A DNA stretch of 36,249 nt, taken from assembly GCA_016936505.1 (NCBI GenBank), contig JAFGXS010000084.1:1-36249 (forward strand), given 5' to 3'. This DNA comes from Bacteroidales bacterium (GTDB lineage Bacteria > Bacteroidota > Bacteroidia > Bacteroidales > F082). The notes beneath the pieces were generated by a model that was not told the origin of the DNA, did not search any database, and saw only the letters and a program-made list of their open reading frames with translations. A program made the position numbers and the translations under genes. Of this stretch, positions 25,093 to 33,289 are shown piece after piece. Numbering within the stretch: position 1 is the stretch's first letter; the number at the start of each line of letters is the position of its first letter.

Positions 25093-26124
25093 TTAGTTTT
25101 TCGCTTCCATGTTAATCATTACCGGCAAATGATCGCTGAAACCACCAAAATAGCTTCTGCTTGACATAGTTCTGTTAGGAACCATCACACCATCTCTTCT
25201 TTTAAATAACATCCAGTCTTTTTTGAAAATGGTTTCAGAGGCGGAGTTAACTTTAATTCCATTCTTTCCGTTCAACATTGGTGCTGAAACAATAATCTGG
25301 TCAAACAAATCCCAGCTTTTGTAATACAAAGAACCTTTTCCTTCATTGTAAGGGATGTCAGCCAAATTATACAAAGTTCCATCTTTTGGATCTGAAACCG
25401 GCTTCATAGCTCCTAAAGCATTTACAAGACTAAAATCTGTAGGATCATCGTTCAAATCTCCCATAATAACAATGTTTGCATGAGGTTCAACACGCATGAT
25501 TGAATCACAAATCTTTTTCAAAAAGTAACCTTCGTAACGACGCAAGGAATCTGTTACATTCTGACCTCCATAGCGTGAAACCCAATGATTCACAAAAACA
25601 TGCAAAGTATCTTTTCCGTAAACAACTCCTTTTGAGTACAAGATATCACGGGTTCTGTCATCAGGCTCAGACGGAAACTGCATTCGGATAAATTGTGTTT
25701 CTACAGGTTGATAAATTTGGGGTCTGTAAAGTAATGCCACATCAATTCCGCGCTCATCCGGGCTGTCTTTGTGAAGAATCTTATAGCCTGCTTTTTCCAA
25801 TGATTTTTGATGAATCAAATCTTCAACAACATTTCTGTTTTCTACCTCTGCCAAACCAAACAAACTGGGAAAACTACCCGGTTCCATTGACGATATAACT
25901 TTAGCAATATGATTAAGTTTTTTGTTATAACGCTCAGTATTCCAAGCTACTTTACTGGTTGGGAGAAAATCACTGTCGCGTGTATTAGGGTCATCAATTG
26001 TGTCGAATAAGTTTTCAACATTATAAAACGCCACTGAAGCCGGGGCCACCTGTTTTGTTTTACAAGAACTGGTTAAAATTACCAATGATAAAGCTACAAT
26101 AAGTCCTAAAAATATTTTTCTCAT
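25093..26124 (-). CDS. Endonuclease/exonuclease/phosphatase-fold lipoprotein
   Basis: A 343-residue protein with a lipoprotein signal (lipobox LTSSC, lipidated cysteine C21) and the EEP fold. Catalytic landmarks: FYNVENLFDT (asparagine), GLAEVENR (metal glutamate), VNHWVSRYGG (histidine), MGDLNDDP (aspartate-asparagine) and FSDHLPV (final aspartate-histidine). Such proteins cleave phosphodiesters or phosphoesters, in this case outside the inner membrane. The substrate may be nucleic acid or a phospholipid/inositol compound. A TAnnTTTG-type box (TAGCTTTG on the minus strand) lies at 26154-26161, upstream of the start. Confidence 0.86.
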   Translation of the reverse strand: MRKIFLGLIVALSLVILTSSCKTKQVAPASVAFYNVENLFDTIDDPNTRDSDFLPTSKVAWNTERYNKKLNHIAKVISSMEPGSFPSLFGLAEVENRNVVEDLIHQKSLEKAGYKILHKDSPDERGIDVALLYRPQIYQPVETQFIRMQFPSEPDDRTRDILYSKGVVYGKDTLHVFVNHWVSRYGGQNVTDSLRRYEGYFLKKICDSIMRVEPHANIVIMGDLNDDPTDFSLVNALGAMKPVSDPKDGTLYNLADIPYNEGKGSLYYKSWDLFDQIIVSAPMLNGKNGIKVNSASETIFKKDWMLFKRRDGVMVPNRTMSSRSYFGGFSDHLPVMINMEAKN

Positions 26125-26153
26125 ATAAATAATGTATTCAAGTTTTGAGAAGC

Positions 26154-26161
26154 CAAAGCTA
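26154..26161 (-). promoter_or_regulatory. Candidate -7 box for the EEP lipoprotein
   Basis: Reads TAGCTTTG on the minus strand, 29 bases before the start codon, within the short gap after the hslR stop. No -33 TTG is found at normal spacing, so confidence is low. Confidence 0.4.
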
Positions 26162-26173
26162 ATAAATAAAGAA

Positions 26174-26563
26174 TTAATCTTCCGTATCGTCCAAATCTTT
26201 CAGAAGGTCAATCATTCGGCGGTCCTTTTTTGTTGGCCTGCCAACACCTCTGTCGCGCCGCTCATAATTTACCTGGCGAAGCATGTCCAGTTTTTCAAGT
26301 TCATCAACAGGAGTTAAATCTTCCATTAACTCAGGGACCAATTTAGCTCCTACCCTGTTCTGACCCACCTGCTTAACACGAACTTTTTTTCTGATTCCAC
26401 TTTGTATGACCTCAATTTCGTCGTCCACCTTTATCTCGCGGGAAGGTTTTGCATTAATGCCATTCATTTTGACCTTTCCACCCTTACAGGCTTCTGTAGC
26501 TGCCGAACGTGTTTTAAACAGCCTTACGGCCCATAACCATTTATCCAGACGAACAGAATCCAT
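26174..26563 (-). CDS. hslR: S4-domain RNA-binding protein, Hsp15 type
   Basis: A 129-residue protein with an S4 RNA-binding domain at the N-terminus (VRLDKWLWAVRLFKTRSAATEACKGGKVKMNG, residues 4-35). This matches Hsp15/HslR, which recycles large ribosomal subunits that carry stalled nascent chains. A charged C-terminal tail (RDRGVGRPTKKDRR) is typical. It begins five bases after der, giving an era-der-hslR run devoted to ribosome and RNA handling. Confidence 0.85.
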   Translation of the reverse strand: MDSVRLDKWLWAVRLFKTRSAATEACKGGKVKMNGINAKPSREIKVDDEIEVIQSGIRKKVRVKQVGQNRVGAKLVPELMEDLTPVDELEKLDMLRQVNYERRDRGVGRPTKKDRRMIDLLKDLDDTED

Positions 26564-26568
26564 ACAGT

Positions 26569-27876
26569 TTATTTCTCTCTGAAGAATAATTGGATGGGAA
26601 CACCTTGAAAATCGAATTGTTTTCTGAGTTGGTTTTCCAGAAAACGTTTATATGGCTCCTTAACCTCACTTGGATGATTACAGAAAAAAACAAACTGAGG
26701 CGTAGCGGTTTTCAGCTGCATTACATATTTTATTTTTAAATATCGCCCACGGGAAACCATTGGATGAGGGGTTTGCTGAATGACTGGAAGCAGAAAATCA
26801 TTTAGTTTAGAAGTCGGTATTTTCTGTGTTCGTTTTTTATAAACTTCGGATGCCATGTTAAGCAATTTAAAAATGCGTTGCTTTTCATGAACCGAAACAA
26901 ATACAATAGGAACATCCTGAAAAGGGGCAATACGATCTTTTACAGCTTTGGCAAATTCAATATGAGTATTTTGATCCTTTTCAACCAAATCCCATTTATT
27001 AACCACGACAATAATTCCCTTTTTGTTCTTTTCTGCCAAATGGAAAATGCTTACGTCTTGCATTTCAATACCCTGACTTGCATCCAGAAGCACCAGACAA
27101 ACATCTGAATTCTCAATGGCCCTTATAGTTCTGAGCGTAGAATAGAATTCAATATTTTCATACACTTTGCCTTTTTTGCGTAATCCGGCGGTATCAACCA
27201 ACATAAACTCATGTCCAAACCCTTTAAACGGCGTATAAATTGAATCGCGTGTAGTACCAGCTATAGGAGTTACAATATTTCTTTCACCACCTAATAGAGT
27301 ATTAATTAGTGAAGATTTTCCAACATTTGGGCGTCCAATTACAGCGATACGCGGAAGATCGGGCAGATCCTCTTCCGGCTCATTATCCATATCTTTTACC
27401 AAATCATCCAGCAACTCTCCTGTACCTGTACCGGTTACAGCAGATACAGGATAAAAATTCCCCAGTCCCAAAGCATAAAATTCTCCCATCAAAGCCTCTT
27501 GATTCGGGGTGTCAATTTTATTCACAGCAACAAAAACATTTTTGCCGGATTTTCTTAAAATTTCAGCTACATCTTCATCCAGTGGGTGAATACCTGCACG
27601 TGCATCCACAACGAAAACGATAGCATCTGCTTCGTTTACAGCAAACAAAACCTGTTTTTGAATCTCTTCCTCAAAGATATCATCGGATCCTTTAACAAAA
27701 CCACCGGTATCAACAACTGAAAAATTCACACCGTTCCAGTCTCCGGCTCCATATATACGGTCTCTGGTAACGCCACTTACAGATTCAACAATAGCCTCTT
27801 TTGATTGTGTAAGGCGATTAAATAAAGTTGATTTTCCCACATTCGGGCGTCCAACAATTGCAACAATATTGTTCAT
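26569..27876 (-). CDS. der: GTPase Der, ribosome assembly
   Basis: An essential double-domain GTPase of 435 residues that helps mature the 50S subunit. The first G domain has GRPNVGKS (9-16), DTGG (56-59) and NKID (119-122). The second has GRPNVGKS (181-188), DTAG and NKWD. A KH-like domain covers about the last 80 residues, ending IQLFFREK. Tandem G domains are diagnostic. It follows era by 21 bases and precedes hslR by five. Confidence 0.97.
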   Translation of the reverse strand: MNNIVAIVGRPNVGKSTLFNRLTQSKEAIVESVSGVTRDRIYGAGDWNGVNFSVVDTGGFVKGSDDIFEEEIQKQVLFAVNEADAIVFVVDARAGIHPLDEDVAEILRKSGKNVFVAVNKIDTPNQEALMGEFYALGLGNFYPVSAVTGTGTGELLDDLVKDMDNEPEEDLPDLPRIAVIGRPNVGKSSLINTLLGGERNIVTPIAGTTRDSIYTPFKGFGHEFMLVDTAGLRKKGKVYENIEFYSTLRTIRAIENSDVCLVLLDASQGIEMQDVSIFHLAEKNKKGIIVVVNKWDLVEKDQNTHIEFAKAVKDRIAPFQDVPIVFVSVHEKQRIFKLLNMASEVYKKRTQKIPTSKLNDFLLPVIQQTPHPMVSRGRYLKIKYVMQLKTATPQFVFFCNHPSEVKEPYKRFLENQLRKQFDFQGVPIQLFFREK

Positions 27877-27897
27877 TTTCTTATTCTGTATTTTCCG

Positions 27898-28779
27898 TTA
27901 ATGGTCGTAACCAAAACGGCTCAAAGTTATTTCATTATTACGCCAATCTTTTTTGACTTTCACTGTAATTTGCAAAAATACTTTCTTACCAAAAAAGACT
28001 TCCATATCTTCACGAGCCATTGTACCCGTTTTTTTAATTGCCTTTCCCTGATGTCCAAGAATGATTCCTTTTTGAGGTTCCCGCTCCACAAAAATAGTAG
28101 ATTGTATGTTGATGATATTTTCTAATTCTTTAAAACTATCTATCATGACTTCAACAGAATAAGGAATTTCCTTCTTATAATTCAGCAGAATTTTTTCCCG
28201 AATAATTTCCGAAACAAAAAAACGTTCCGTACGATTGGTGAGTTCATCTTTTTCAAAATATGCTGGATTTTCAGGCAACAACTCCATTATTCTTTGCATT
28301 ACAGCCTCAATATTAAATTCGTTTTGTGCAGAAATAGGAATAATTTCAGCTGACGGAAGTTTTTCGTGCCACTGTTCCATTAATTTTGTAATGACTTCCT
28401 GGTTGGATAAGTCAATTTTATTGATTAAAAGCAGCAGAGGAACATTAGCTTTTGTTACCTTATTTAATACTGTATCTTCAGAAAAGTTAAGCCCGGGTTC
28501 AGTCATCAAAAGAAAAATATCGGCATCCTGAATAGCTGAATCAATGTATTTATTCATCATTTCATGCATCTTATACGCCGGATCACGGACAATACCGGGG
28601 GTATCAGAAAAAATAATTTGATACTCTTCTCCACTAACAATACCCATAATTCTGTGTCGGGTTGTTTGTGCCTTTGAAGTGATAATTGACAGTTTTTCAC
28701 CAACTAACGCATTCATTAAGGTTGACTTTCCCACGTTTGGATAACCGATAATATTGACAAATCCTGCTTTGTGTGGCAT
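27898..28779 (-). CDS. era: GTPase Era, 16S rRNA maturation
   Basis: A 293-residue GTPase that binds the 3' end of 16S rRNA during 30S assembly. The G domain has GYPNVGKS (12-19), SDTPG and NKID motifs, and the C-terminal KH domain carries GIILGHQGKAIKK with the GxxG loop (HQGK). It starts the era-der-hslR run. Its start codon lies close to the tRNA promoter on the other strand. Confidence 0.97.
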   Translation of the reverse strand: MPHKAGFVNIIGYPNVGKSTLMNALVGEKLSIITSKAQTTRHRIMGIVSGEEYQIIFSDTPGIVRDPAYKMHEMMNKYIDSAIQDADIFLLMTEPGLNFSEDTVLNKVTKANVPLLLLINKIDLSNQEVITKLMEQWHEKLPSAEIIPISAQNEFNIEAVMQRIMELLPENPAYFEKDELTNRTERFFVSEIIREKILLNYKKEIPYSVEVMIDSFKELENIINIQSTIFVEREPQKGIILGHQGKAIKKTGTMAREDMEVFFGKKVFLQITVKVKKDWRNNEITLSRFGYDH

Positions 28780-28796
28780 AATTTTTTTAAAAAATA

Positions 28797-28828
28797 TTTG
28801 CTTGGCAAAGAAACAAAATATATCTTTG
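28797..28828 (+). promoter_or_regulatory. Promoter for the initiator tRNA gene
   Basis: The best promoter in the window: TTTG (28797-28800), 20 bases, then TATCTTTG (28821-28828), an almost perfect match to the Bacteroidota -33/-7 consensus. Transcription should start near 28835, giving a leader of about 55 bases before the tRNA. Confidence 0.75.
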
Positions 28829-28890
28829 CACCCTCGTTTTTCGGAAGAGATATAAAAATCGAAAATTGTTCTTATAACAAAATAATATAT

Positions 28891-28962
28891 TGCGGGGTGG
28901 AGCAGTGGCAGCTCGGCGGGCTCATAACCCGTAGGTCGTAGGTTCGAATCCTGCCCCCGCTA
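28891..28962 (+). tRNA. Initiator tRNA-fMet (anticodon CAT)
   Basis: Folds as a cloverleaf: acceptor TGCGGGG/CCCCGCT, D-arm GAGC/GCTC, anticodon stem GCGGG/CCCGT with loop CTCATAA, T-arm GTAGG/CCTGC with loop TTCGAAT, discriminator A at 28962. Three G-C pairs in the anticodon stem and the unpaired T1-T72 at the acceptor top are the two marks of bacterial initiator tRNA. The bases after the discriminator are CTA, so the CCA end is not fully encoded and must be added or repaired after processing. A promoter lies upstream and a hairpin terminator downstream. Confidence 0.95.
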
Positions 28963-28967
28963 CTACG

Positions 28968-29000
28968 AAAGGCTAATTCAAATTTGAATTAGCCTTTTTT
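28968..29000 (+). terminator. Terminator of the initiator tRNA gene
   Basis: A perfect palindrome with 15-base arms (AAAGGCTAATTCAAA and its complement, 28968-28997) followed by TTT. It begins only six bases past the tRNA discriminator, so the transcript would carry just this tRNA. Confidence 0.88.
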
Positions 29001-29023
29001 GTTTAATATTAAGTTAAAAAACA

Positions 29024-29056
29024 AAAAAGTCCGTAGCAGGGTGCTACAGACTTTTT
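29024..29056 (-). terminator. Second hairpin, likely minus-strand terminator
   Basis: AAAAAGTC-GTAGCA / TGCTAC-GACTTTTT stem with a GGG loop and one C/A mismatch. It has A-runs before and T-runs after, so it works in both directions. On the minus strand it would end a transcript coming from the small zinc-ribbon ORF at 29202-29351; on the plus strand it backs up the tRNA terminator. Confidence 0.75.
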
Positions 29057-29201
29057 CCGTAATAATAGGATAATATTTTACCCTATTAAAAGGGATCGCG
29101 AGTAATATTGGAAAAAAGAAGGTTTGACAAGGTCAATTTCACAACGAGTAGGTCCTTTTTGATTATTGCTCAACATAAAGCAGGTTGAAAATTTGCTCAC
29201 G

Positions 29202-29351
29202 TCAATTCATTAATTGTAAGAACAATCCGTCTTTTCTACAGATTGGACAAAAAAAGCCTCTCACTATTGAAACGTAACCACAGCGATCACATCGATAGTA
29301 AAGTTTAGCCTTTACCTTTGTTACCTTTTTTCCAGAACGTATGGTTGTCAT
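29202..29351 (-). CDS. Small zinc-ribbon protein, 49 residues
   Basis: A short frame with ATG at 29351 and TGA at 29202. It encodes a basic N-terminus (TIRSGKKVTKVKAK) followed by two cysteine pairs, C21-x2-C24 (YYRCDRCGYV) and C35-x2-C38 (FFCPICRKDG), spaced ten residues apart, the pattern of a zinc ribbon or rubredoxin-like knuckle. I do not recognise the family. A 13-codon frame (29348-29389) overlaps its start by ATGA, which would permit coupled translation. No clear promoter or ribosome site is visible, but the hairpin at 29024-29056 is correctly placed as a terminator. It is not certain to be expressed. Confidence 0.55.
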   Translation of the reverse strand: MTTIRSGKKVTKVKAKLYYRCDRCGYVSIVRGFFCPICRKDGLFLQLMN

Positions 29352-29623
29352 AATTTTCGAAATAACTGGTTCATAATGCCAAGAATCATGCCAGTAAAAG
29401 AAAAGATAAATAAATTATTCTTATATATCTGTATATGAATAATTTAAAATAAAAAATAATTTAATTATCGCTCGGGGCAGATACTTAATGACCATCATAA
29501 CAGCCGATATCGTCTCCGATTTCGGATATTATTCAATATCGGAATATCAAGGAACAACACAGAATTGATATAAAGCGCACTAATTTGACAGCTAAATTTT
29601 TATTTTTGCAAAAAATTTACACC
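29352..29623. other. Non-coding gap with clustered dyads before deoC
   Basis: This AT-rich gap holds no gene apart from the possible 13-codon leader at 29348-29389. At 29503-29540 several short dyads overlap or adjoin: CGATATCG (29504-29511), TCCGA/TCGGA (29515-29526) and GATATT/AATATC (29525-29540). The deoC promoter follows. The dyads may bind a regulator or form structure; nothing further is visible. Confidence 0.5.
29601..29608 (+). promoter_or_regulatory. Promoter -7 box for deoC
   Basis: TATTTTTG matches TAnnTTTG and lies 15 bases ahead of the ATG at 29624. A TTTG lies at 29584-29587 but only 13 bases away, too close for an ideal -33 box. Its position argues for the ATG at 29624 over a longer frame from 29585. 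Confidence 0.5.
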
Positions 29624-30478
29624 ATGCATTTTAACACTTATAATACAACCCTGAACGAATTAGGTCAACGTGCTAAAGAAATATCAAAGAAAACTTTTGA
29701 TGCTCAAGAAGAATTACATGCATTAAAAACCATACTTTCTGTTATTGACCTTACAACATTAAGCGGAGATGACACTTATAAAAAAGTTAATAACCTTTGT
29801 GAACAAGCCATAAACTTCAAAAACAATGACCTAGAAACACCTCAAACTGCAGCAATATGTGTTTATCCGGTATTTGCAAAACAGGTTTCAGAAAAACTTG
29901 AAGGAACAGGAATACAGACAGCTTGTGTGGCAGGTGCTTTTCCAAGTGGACAATCACCACTATCATTAAGAATTGAAGAAGTAAAATTTACTGTTGAACA
30001 AGGTGCTGATGAGATCGACATGGTAATTTCAAGAGGAAAACTCATCGAAGGTGATGAAGATTTCATTTTCAACGAAGTTGCCGAAACAAAAAAAGCCTGT
30101 GGCAACAAACATCTGAAGGTTATTTTGGAAACAGGTGAACTTAAATCTGTTGAATTGATTCGTAAGGCTTCGGAAATAAGTATTCTCGCCGGTGGCGACT
30201 TCATCAAAACTTCCACAGGCAAAATTGATCCAGCTGCAACGCCTGAAGCATTTTTAATAATGCTTGATACCATTAAAGAGTTCTACGAAAAAACAGGAAA
30301 AAAGATTGGCATTAAACCTGCAGGAGGAATAGCAGAAGTTGGAGATGCCATGCACTATTATAAAATGGTGCAAGAAGTTTTAGGTAACGAATGGCTTAAC
30401 AATAAATTGTTTAGAATTGGTGCCAGCAGATTGGCCAGTAAGGTGTTTGAAAAAATAAAATCAATTAGTAACAATTAA
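29624..30478 (+). CDS. deoC: Deoxyribose-phosphate aldolase
   Basis: Cleaves 2-deoxyribose-5-phosphate to glyceraldehyde-3-phosphate and acetaldehyde in deoxynucleoside breakdown. The 284-residue protein has the DERA signatures: VYPVF, VAGAFPSGQSPLSLR, GADEIDMVIS (with the catalytic-site aspartate), KVILETGEL, and DFIKTSTGK with the Schiff-base lysine. The ATG at 29624 is chosen because the family match begins there and the promoter box lies just upstream. Its stop overlaps the stop of the convergent DUF4296 gene by three bases. Confidence 0.94.
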   Translation: MHFNTYNTTLNELGQRAKEISKKTFDAQEELHALKTILSVIDLTTLSGDDTYKKVNNLCEQAINFKNNDLETPQTAAICVYPVFAKQVSEKLEGTGIQTACVAGAFPSGQSPLSLRIEEVKFTVEQGADEIDMVISRGKLIEGDEDFIFNEVAETKKACGNKHLKVILETGELKSVELIRKASEISILAGGDFIKTSTGKIDPAATPEAFLIMLDTIKEFYEKTGKKIGIKPAGGIAEVGDAMHYYKMVQEVLGNEWLNNKLFRIGASRLASKVFEKIKSISNN

Positions 30479-30945
30479 AAAACAGGTTCAAAGTTAAAGG
30501 CAGGAATACTATCACGATAGATCCACTGCTTTTTGTAATTATAATTAAATAGTCCGTCACCATTTATTAGATCATCTTCCTGAACCTGTTTTTCTATACG
30601 CAGATCCGATTGCATGGCAGTAAAATACGACAATATATTATCGTATATTTTCACCATTAATTTCTCATCAGAATAGTAATAATCCATACTTTTTCTAACC
30701 TGTTCAGCATTCACATCATAATGTTGAAAAACTGACTGATAGTATTCTTCTTCTGTGGGTTTAACACGACCTCTGGCACGACGATAATCAACAATGGTAG
30801 TAACCATATTCATATCTTTAAGGATCAGAGCCATTTTATTCTCAGGAATAAGGTTCTTTGGCTTTTTATTATTTAACTTATTATTTTGGTAACAGCCAGA
30901 AAATACCAACACAAACATTATCAGCAGAAACAAAGATTTTCGCAT
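30475..30945 (-). CDS. DUF4296 lipoprotein
   Basis: A 156-residue lipoprotein with a hydrophobic signal and lipobox FSGC (C18), then a polar, mostly helical domain with KMALILKDMNMV and a tyrosine-rich FQHYDVNAEQVRKSMDYYYSD stretch. This fits DUF4296, a Bacteroidota family without known function. It lies three bases after recQ on the same strand, so it may be carried on the recQ transcript, and ends overlapping deoC tail to tail. Confidence 0.78.
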   Translation of the reverse strand: MRKSLFLLIMFVLVFSGCYQNNKLNNKKPKNLIPENKMALILKDMNMVTTIVDYRRARGRVKPTEEEYYQSVFQHYDVNAEQVRKSMDYYYSDEKLMVKIYDNILSYFTAMQSDLRIEKQVQEDDLINGDGLFNYNYKKQWIYRDSIPAFNFEPVF

Positions 30946-30948
30946 GAA

Positions 30949-33147
30949 TTAATTCCCCACTTCAGATAAATATTTTATTCTCATCAACCTAATTTCTTCT
31001 TCGTTATACTCAGCTTCACCAAGTTCATTCAATGCGTCTTCTATCGAATCGGTCTCTGCTTCAGAAAAATAATCAAGAATATCTTCCTGATGATATTCAT
31101 CAACATGTTCTTCAATATAATAATTAATATCCAGACGGGTTCCTGACATCACAATTCGTTCAATTTCAATCAATAACTCGTCTTTTGTCAGATTTTTTGC
31201 ATGAGCAACATCATCCAGCGAAAGTTTTCTGTCAATGCTTTTAATAATGTATACTTTAAGGCCGGATTTATTAATCACCGATTTAACAACAATATCGCTG
31301 GGGCGGGTAATCTCATTTTCATCAACATATTTCTGAATGAGATCCAAAAACGGCTGACCATATTTATCTGCCTTACCGGCACCAACACCAATAATTTGTA
31401 ACAATTCGTCTTTAGTAACAGGATACTGAATTGCCATATCTTCTAGTGATGTATCCTGAAAAATAACAAACGGGGGAAGATTCTCCTTACGGGAAATTTG
31501 TTTTCTAAGATCCTTCAACATAGCAAATAATGTAGAATCTGCACCTCCTGAAGCATCATTTTTTACAACCACCTCACTATCATCATCCGAACTATAGTCA
31601 TGGTCCTTGGCCACCATAATACTATATGGATTCTTCATATAATCTTCTCCCTTAGGGGTTAACTTTAAGATCCCATAATTTTCAATATCCTTAACAAGAA
31701 GATGGTTAATTAGGGCCTGATGTATAACCATAATCCAGTATCTTTTTTCCTGTTCCTTCCCGCATCCAAACAAAGATGACTTATCCAAATGAATTGCCTT
31801 AACATCTCCGCTTTTTTTACCAGCCATTACATCAGCAATCATATTTACCTTATACTGCTGCTTTAACTTCTTTATGGTTTTTAAGGCAAGAATAATCTGA
31901 TCTCTTCCCTCAAATTTTTCTTTAGGGTTCAAGCAGTTGTCACAGGCACCACAATTGTCCTTAGTGTAATCTTCACCAAAATAATGCAACAACAACTTAT
32001 GTCGACAAACAGATGATTCGGCATAAGTAACTGTCTCAGCAAGTAGTTCTTTTGCAATTTCCTGCTCAGCCACAGGTTTATCTTTCATAAACTTTTCCAA
32101 CTTCTGAATATCTTCATAGCTGTAAAATGTTATGCACTTTCCCTCACCCCCATCACGTCCTGCACGTCCGGTTTCCTGATAATATCCTTCTATACTTTTA
32201 GGAATATCGTGATGAATTACAAACCGGATGTCCGGCTTATCAATCCCCATACCGAAAGCTATAGTTGCTACAATAACTTCGGCCTCTTCCATCAAAAACA
32301 TATCCTGATTGTTCCGACGGGTTGTCGCATCTAATCCTGCATGATATGGCAGCGCTTTTATTCCGTTTACAACCAGAGTTTCAGCAATTTCCTCAACTTT
32401 CTTACGGCTCAAACAATAAACAATTCCTGATTTACCTGGTTGTGACTTAATATATTTGATGATATCCTTGGTAACATCCTTTGTTTTTGGTCTTATTTCG
32501 TAATATAGATTTGGGCGATCAAAAGATGATTTAAACACTGTTGCCTGAGGAATCTCAAGCGTTTTTAAAATATCTTCCTGTACCTTAATTGTAGCCGTAG
32601 CAGTGAGAGCCATCAATGGAACATCTTTACCCAGTGCCTGAATAATCGGGCGCAACTTACGGTATTCCGGCCGAAAATCGTGTCCCCATTCAGAAATACA
32701 ATGTGCTTCGTCAATAGCATAGAAAGAAATATCAATTGTTCTTAAAAAATTGATGTTTTCCTCTTTCGTCAGAGACTCCGGTGCCATGTATAAGAGCTTT
32801 GTTTTCCCGGAAACCAAATCTGATCGCACCTGTGTCAGTTCTGACTTAGACAAAGATGAGTTCATCACATGTGCAATAGACGTCTCCGAACCAAAATTAC
32901 GGATCATATCCACCTGATTTTTCATCAATGCAATCAATGGTGACACAACAATTGCCGTGCCAGGCTTAACCAAAGCGGGTAATTGATAACACAGCGATTT
33001 TCCTCCACCTGTGGGCATTACCACAAAGGTGTCATCACCTTCAATTAAACTGTTAATTATCTCCTCCTGATTTCCTTTAAACTTTGAAAAGCCAAAAAAA
33101 CTTTTCAATAAAGGCCGTAAACTATATTTATCGCTAATCTCTCCCAT
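30949..33147 (-). CDS. recQ: ATP-dependent DNA helicase RecQ
   Basis: A 3'-5' DNA helicase for recombination and fork repair. The 732-residue protein has Walker A PTGGGKS (45-51), the DEAH box (146-149), the AFGMGIDKP and QETGRAGRDG motifs V-VI, the four-cysteine zinc site (CRHKLLLHYF to CGACDNC), the winged-helix RQC region, and an HRDC domain near residues 557-630. About 90 acidic residues follow HRDC, a longer tail than in E. coli RecQ. It shares a 142-base divergent gap with kdsD. Confidence 0.96.
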   Translation of the reverse strand: MGEISDKYSLRPLLKSFFGFSKFKGNQEEIINSLIEGDDTFVVMPTGGGKSLCYQLPALVKPGTAIVVSPLIALMKNQVDMIRNFGSETSIAHVMNSSLSKSELTQVRSDLVSGKTKLLYMAPESLTKEENINFLRTIDISFYAIDEAHCISEWGHDFRPEYRKLRPIIQALGKDVPLMALTATATIKVQEDILKTLEIPQATVFKSSFDRPNLYYEIRPKTKDVTKDIIKYIKSQPGKSGIVYCLSRKKVEEIAETLVVNGIKALPYHAGLDATTRRNNQDMFLMEEAEVIVATIAFGMGIDKPDIRFVIHHDIPKSIEGYYQETGRAGRDGGEGKCITFYSYEDIQKLEKFMKDKPVAEQEIAKELLAETVTYAESSVCRHKLLLHYFGEDYTKDNCGACDNCLNPKEKFEGRDQIILALKTIKKLKQQYKVNMIADVMAGKKSGDVKAIHLDKSSLFGCGKEQEKRYWIMVIHQALINHLLVKDIENYGILKLTPKGEDYMKNPYSIMVAKDHDYSSDDDSEVVVKNDASGGADSTLFAMLKDLRKQISRKENLPPFVIFQDTSLEDMAIQYPVTKDELLQIIGVGAGKADKYGQPFLDLIQKYVDENEITRPSDIVVKSVINKSGLKVYIIKSIDRKLSLDDVAHAKNLTKDELLIEIERIVMSGTRLDINYYIEEHVDEYHQEDILDYFSEAETDSIEDALNELGEAEYNEEEIRLMRIKYLSEVGN

Positions 33148-33172
33148 GCCTGTGGGATATGTTATTATTTAG

Positions 33173-33180
33173 TATTTTTG
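33173..33180 (+). promoter_or_regulatory. Candidate -7 box for kdsD
   Basis: TATTTTTG matches TAnnTTTG in the recQ-kdsD gap and would give a leader of about 100 bases. No TTG is found at -33 spacing. On the other strand TATATTTG (33241-33248) could serve recQ. Confidence 0.35.
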
Positions 33181-33289
33181 ACCTGCAAATTTTAATGTAA
33201 AAAGTAGAATTTGTTTTTTTACAAACGATCACCTTTTATACAAATATAATAATAATCTAAGATAAATAAATCATAAAAATTTTAAAAAT

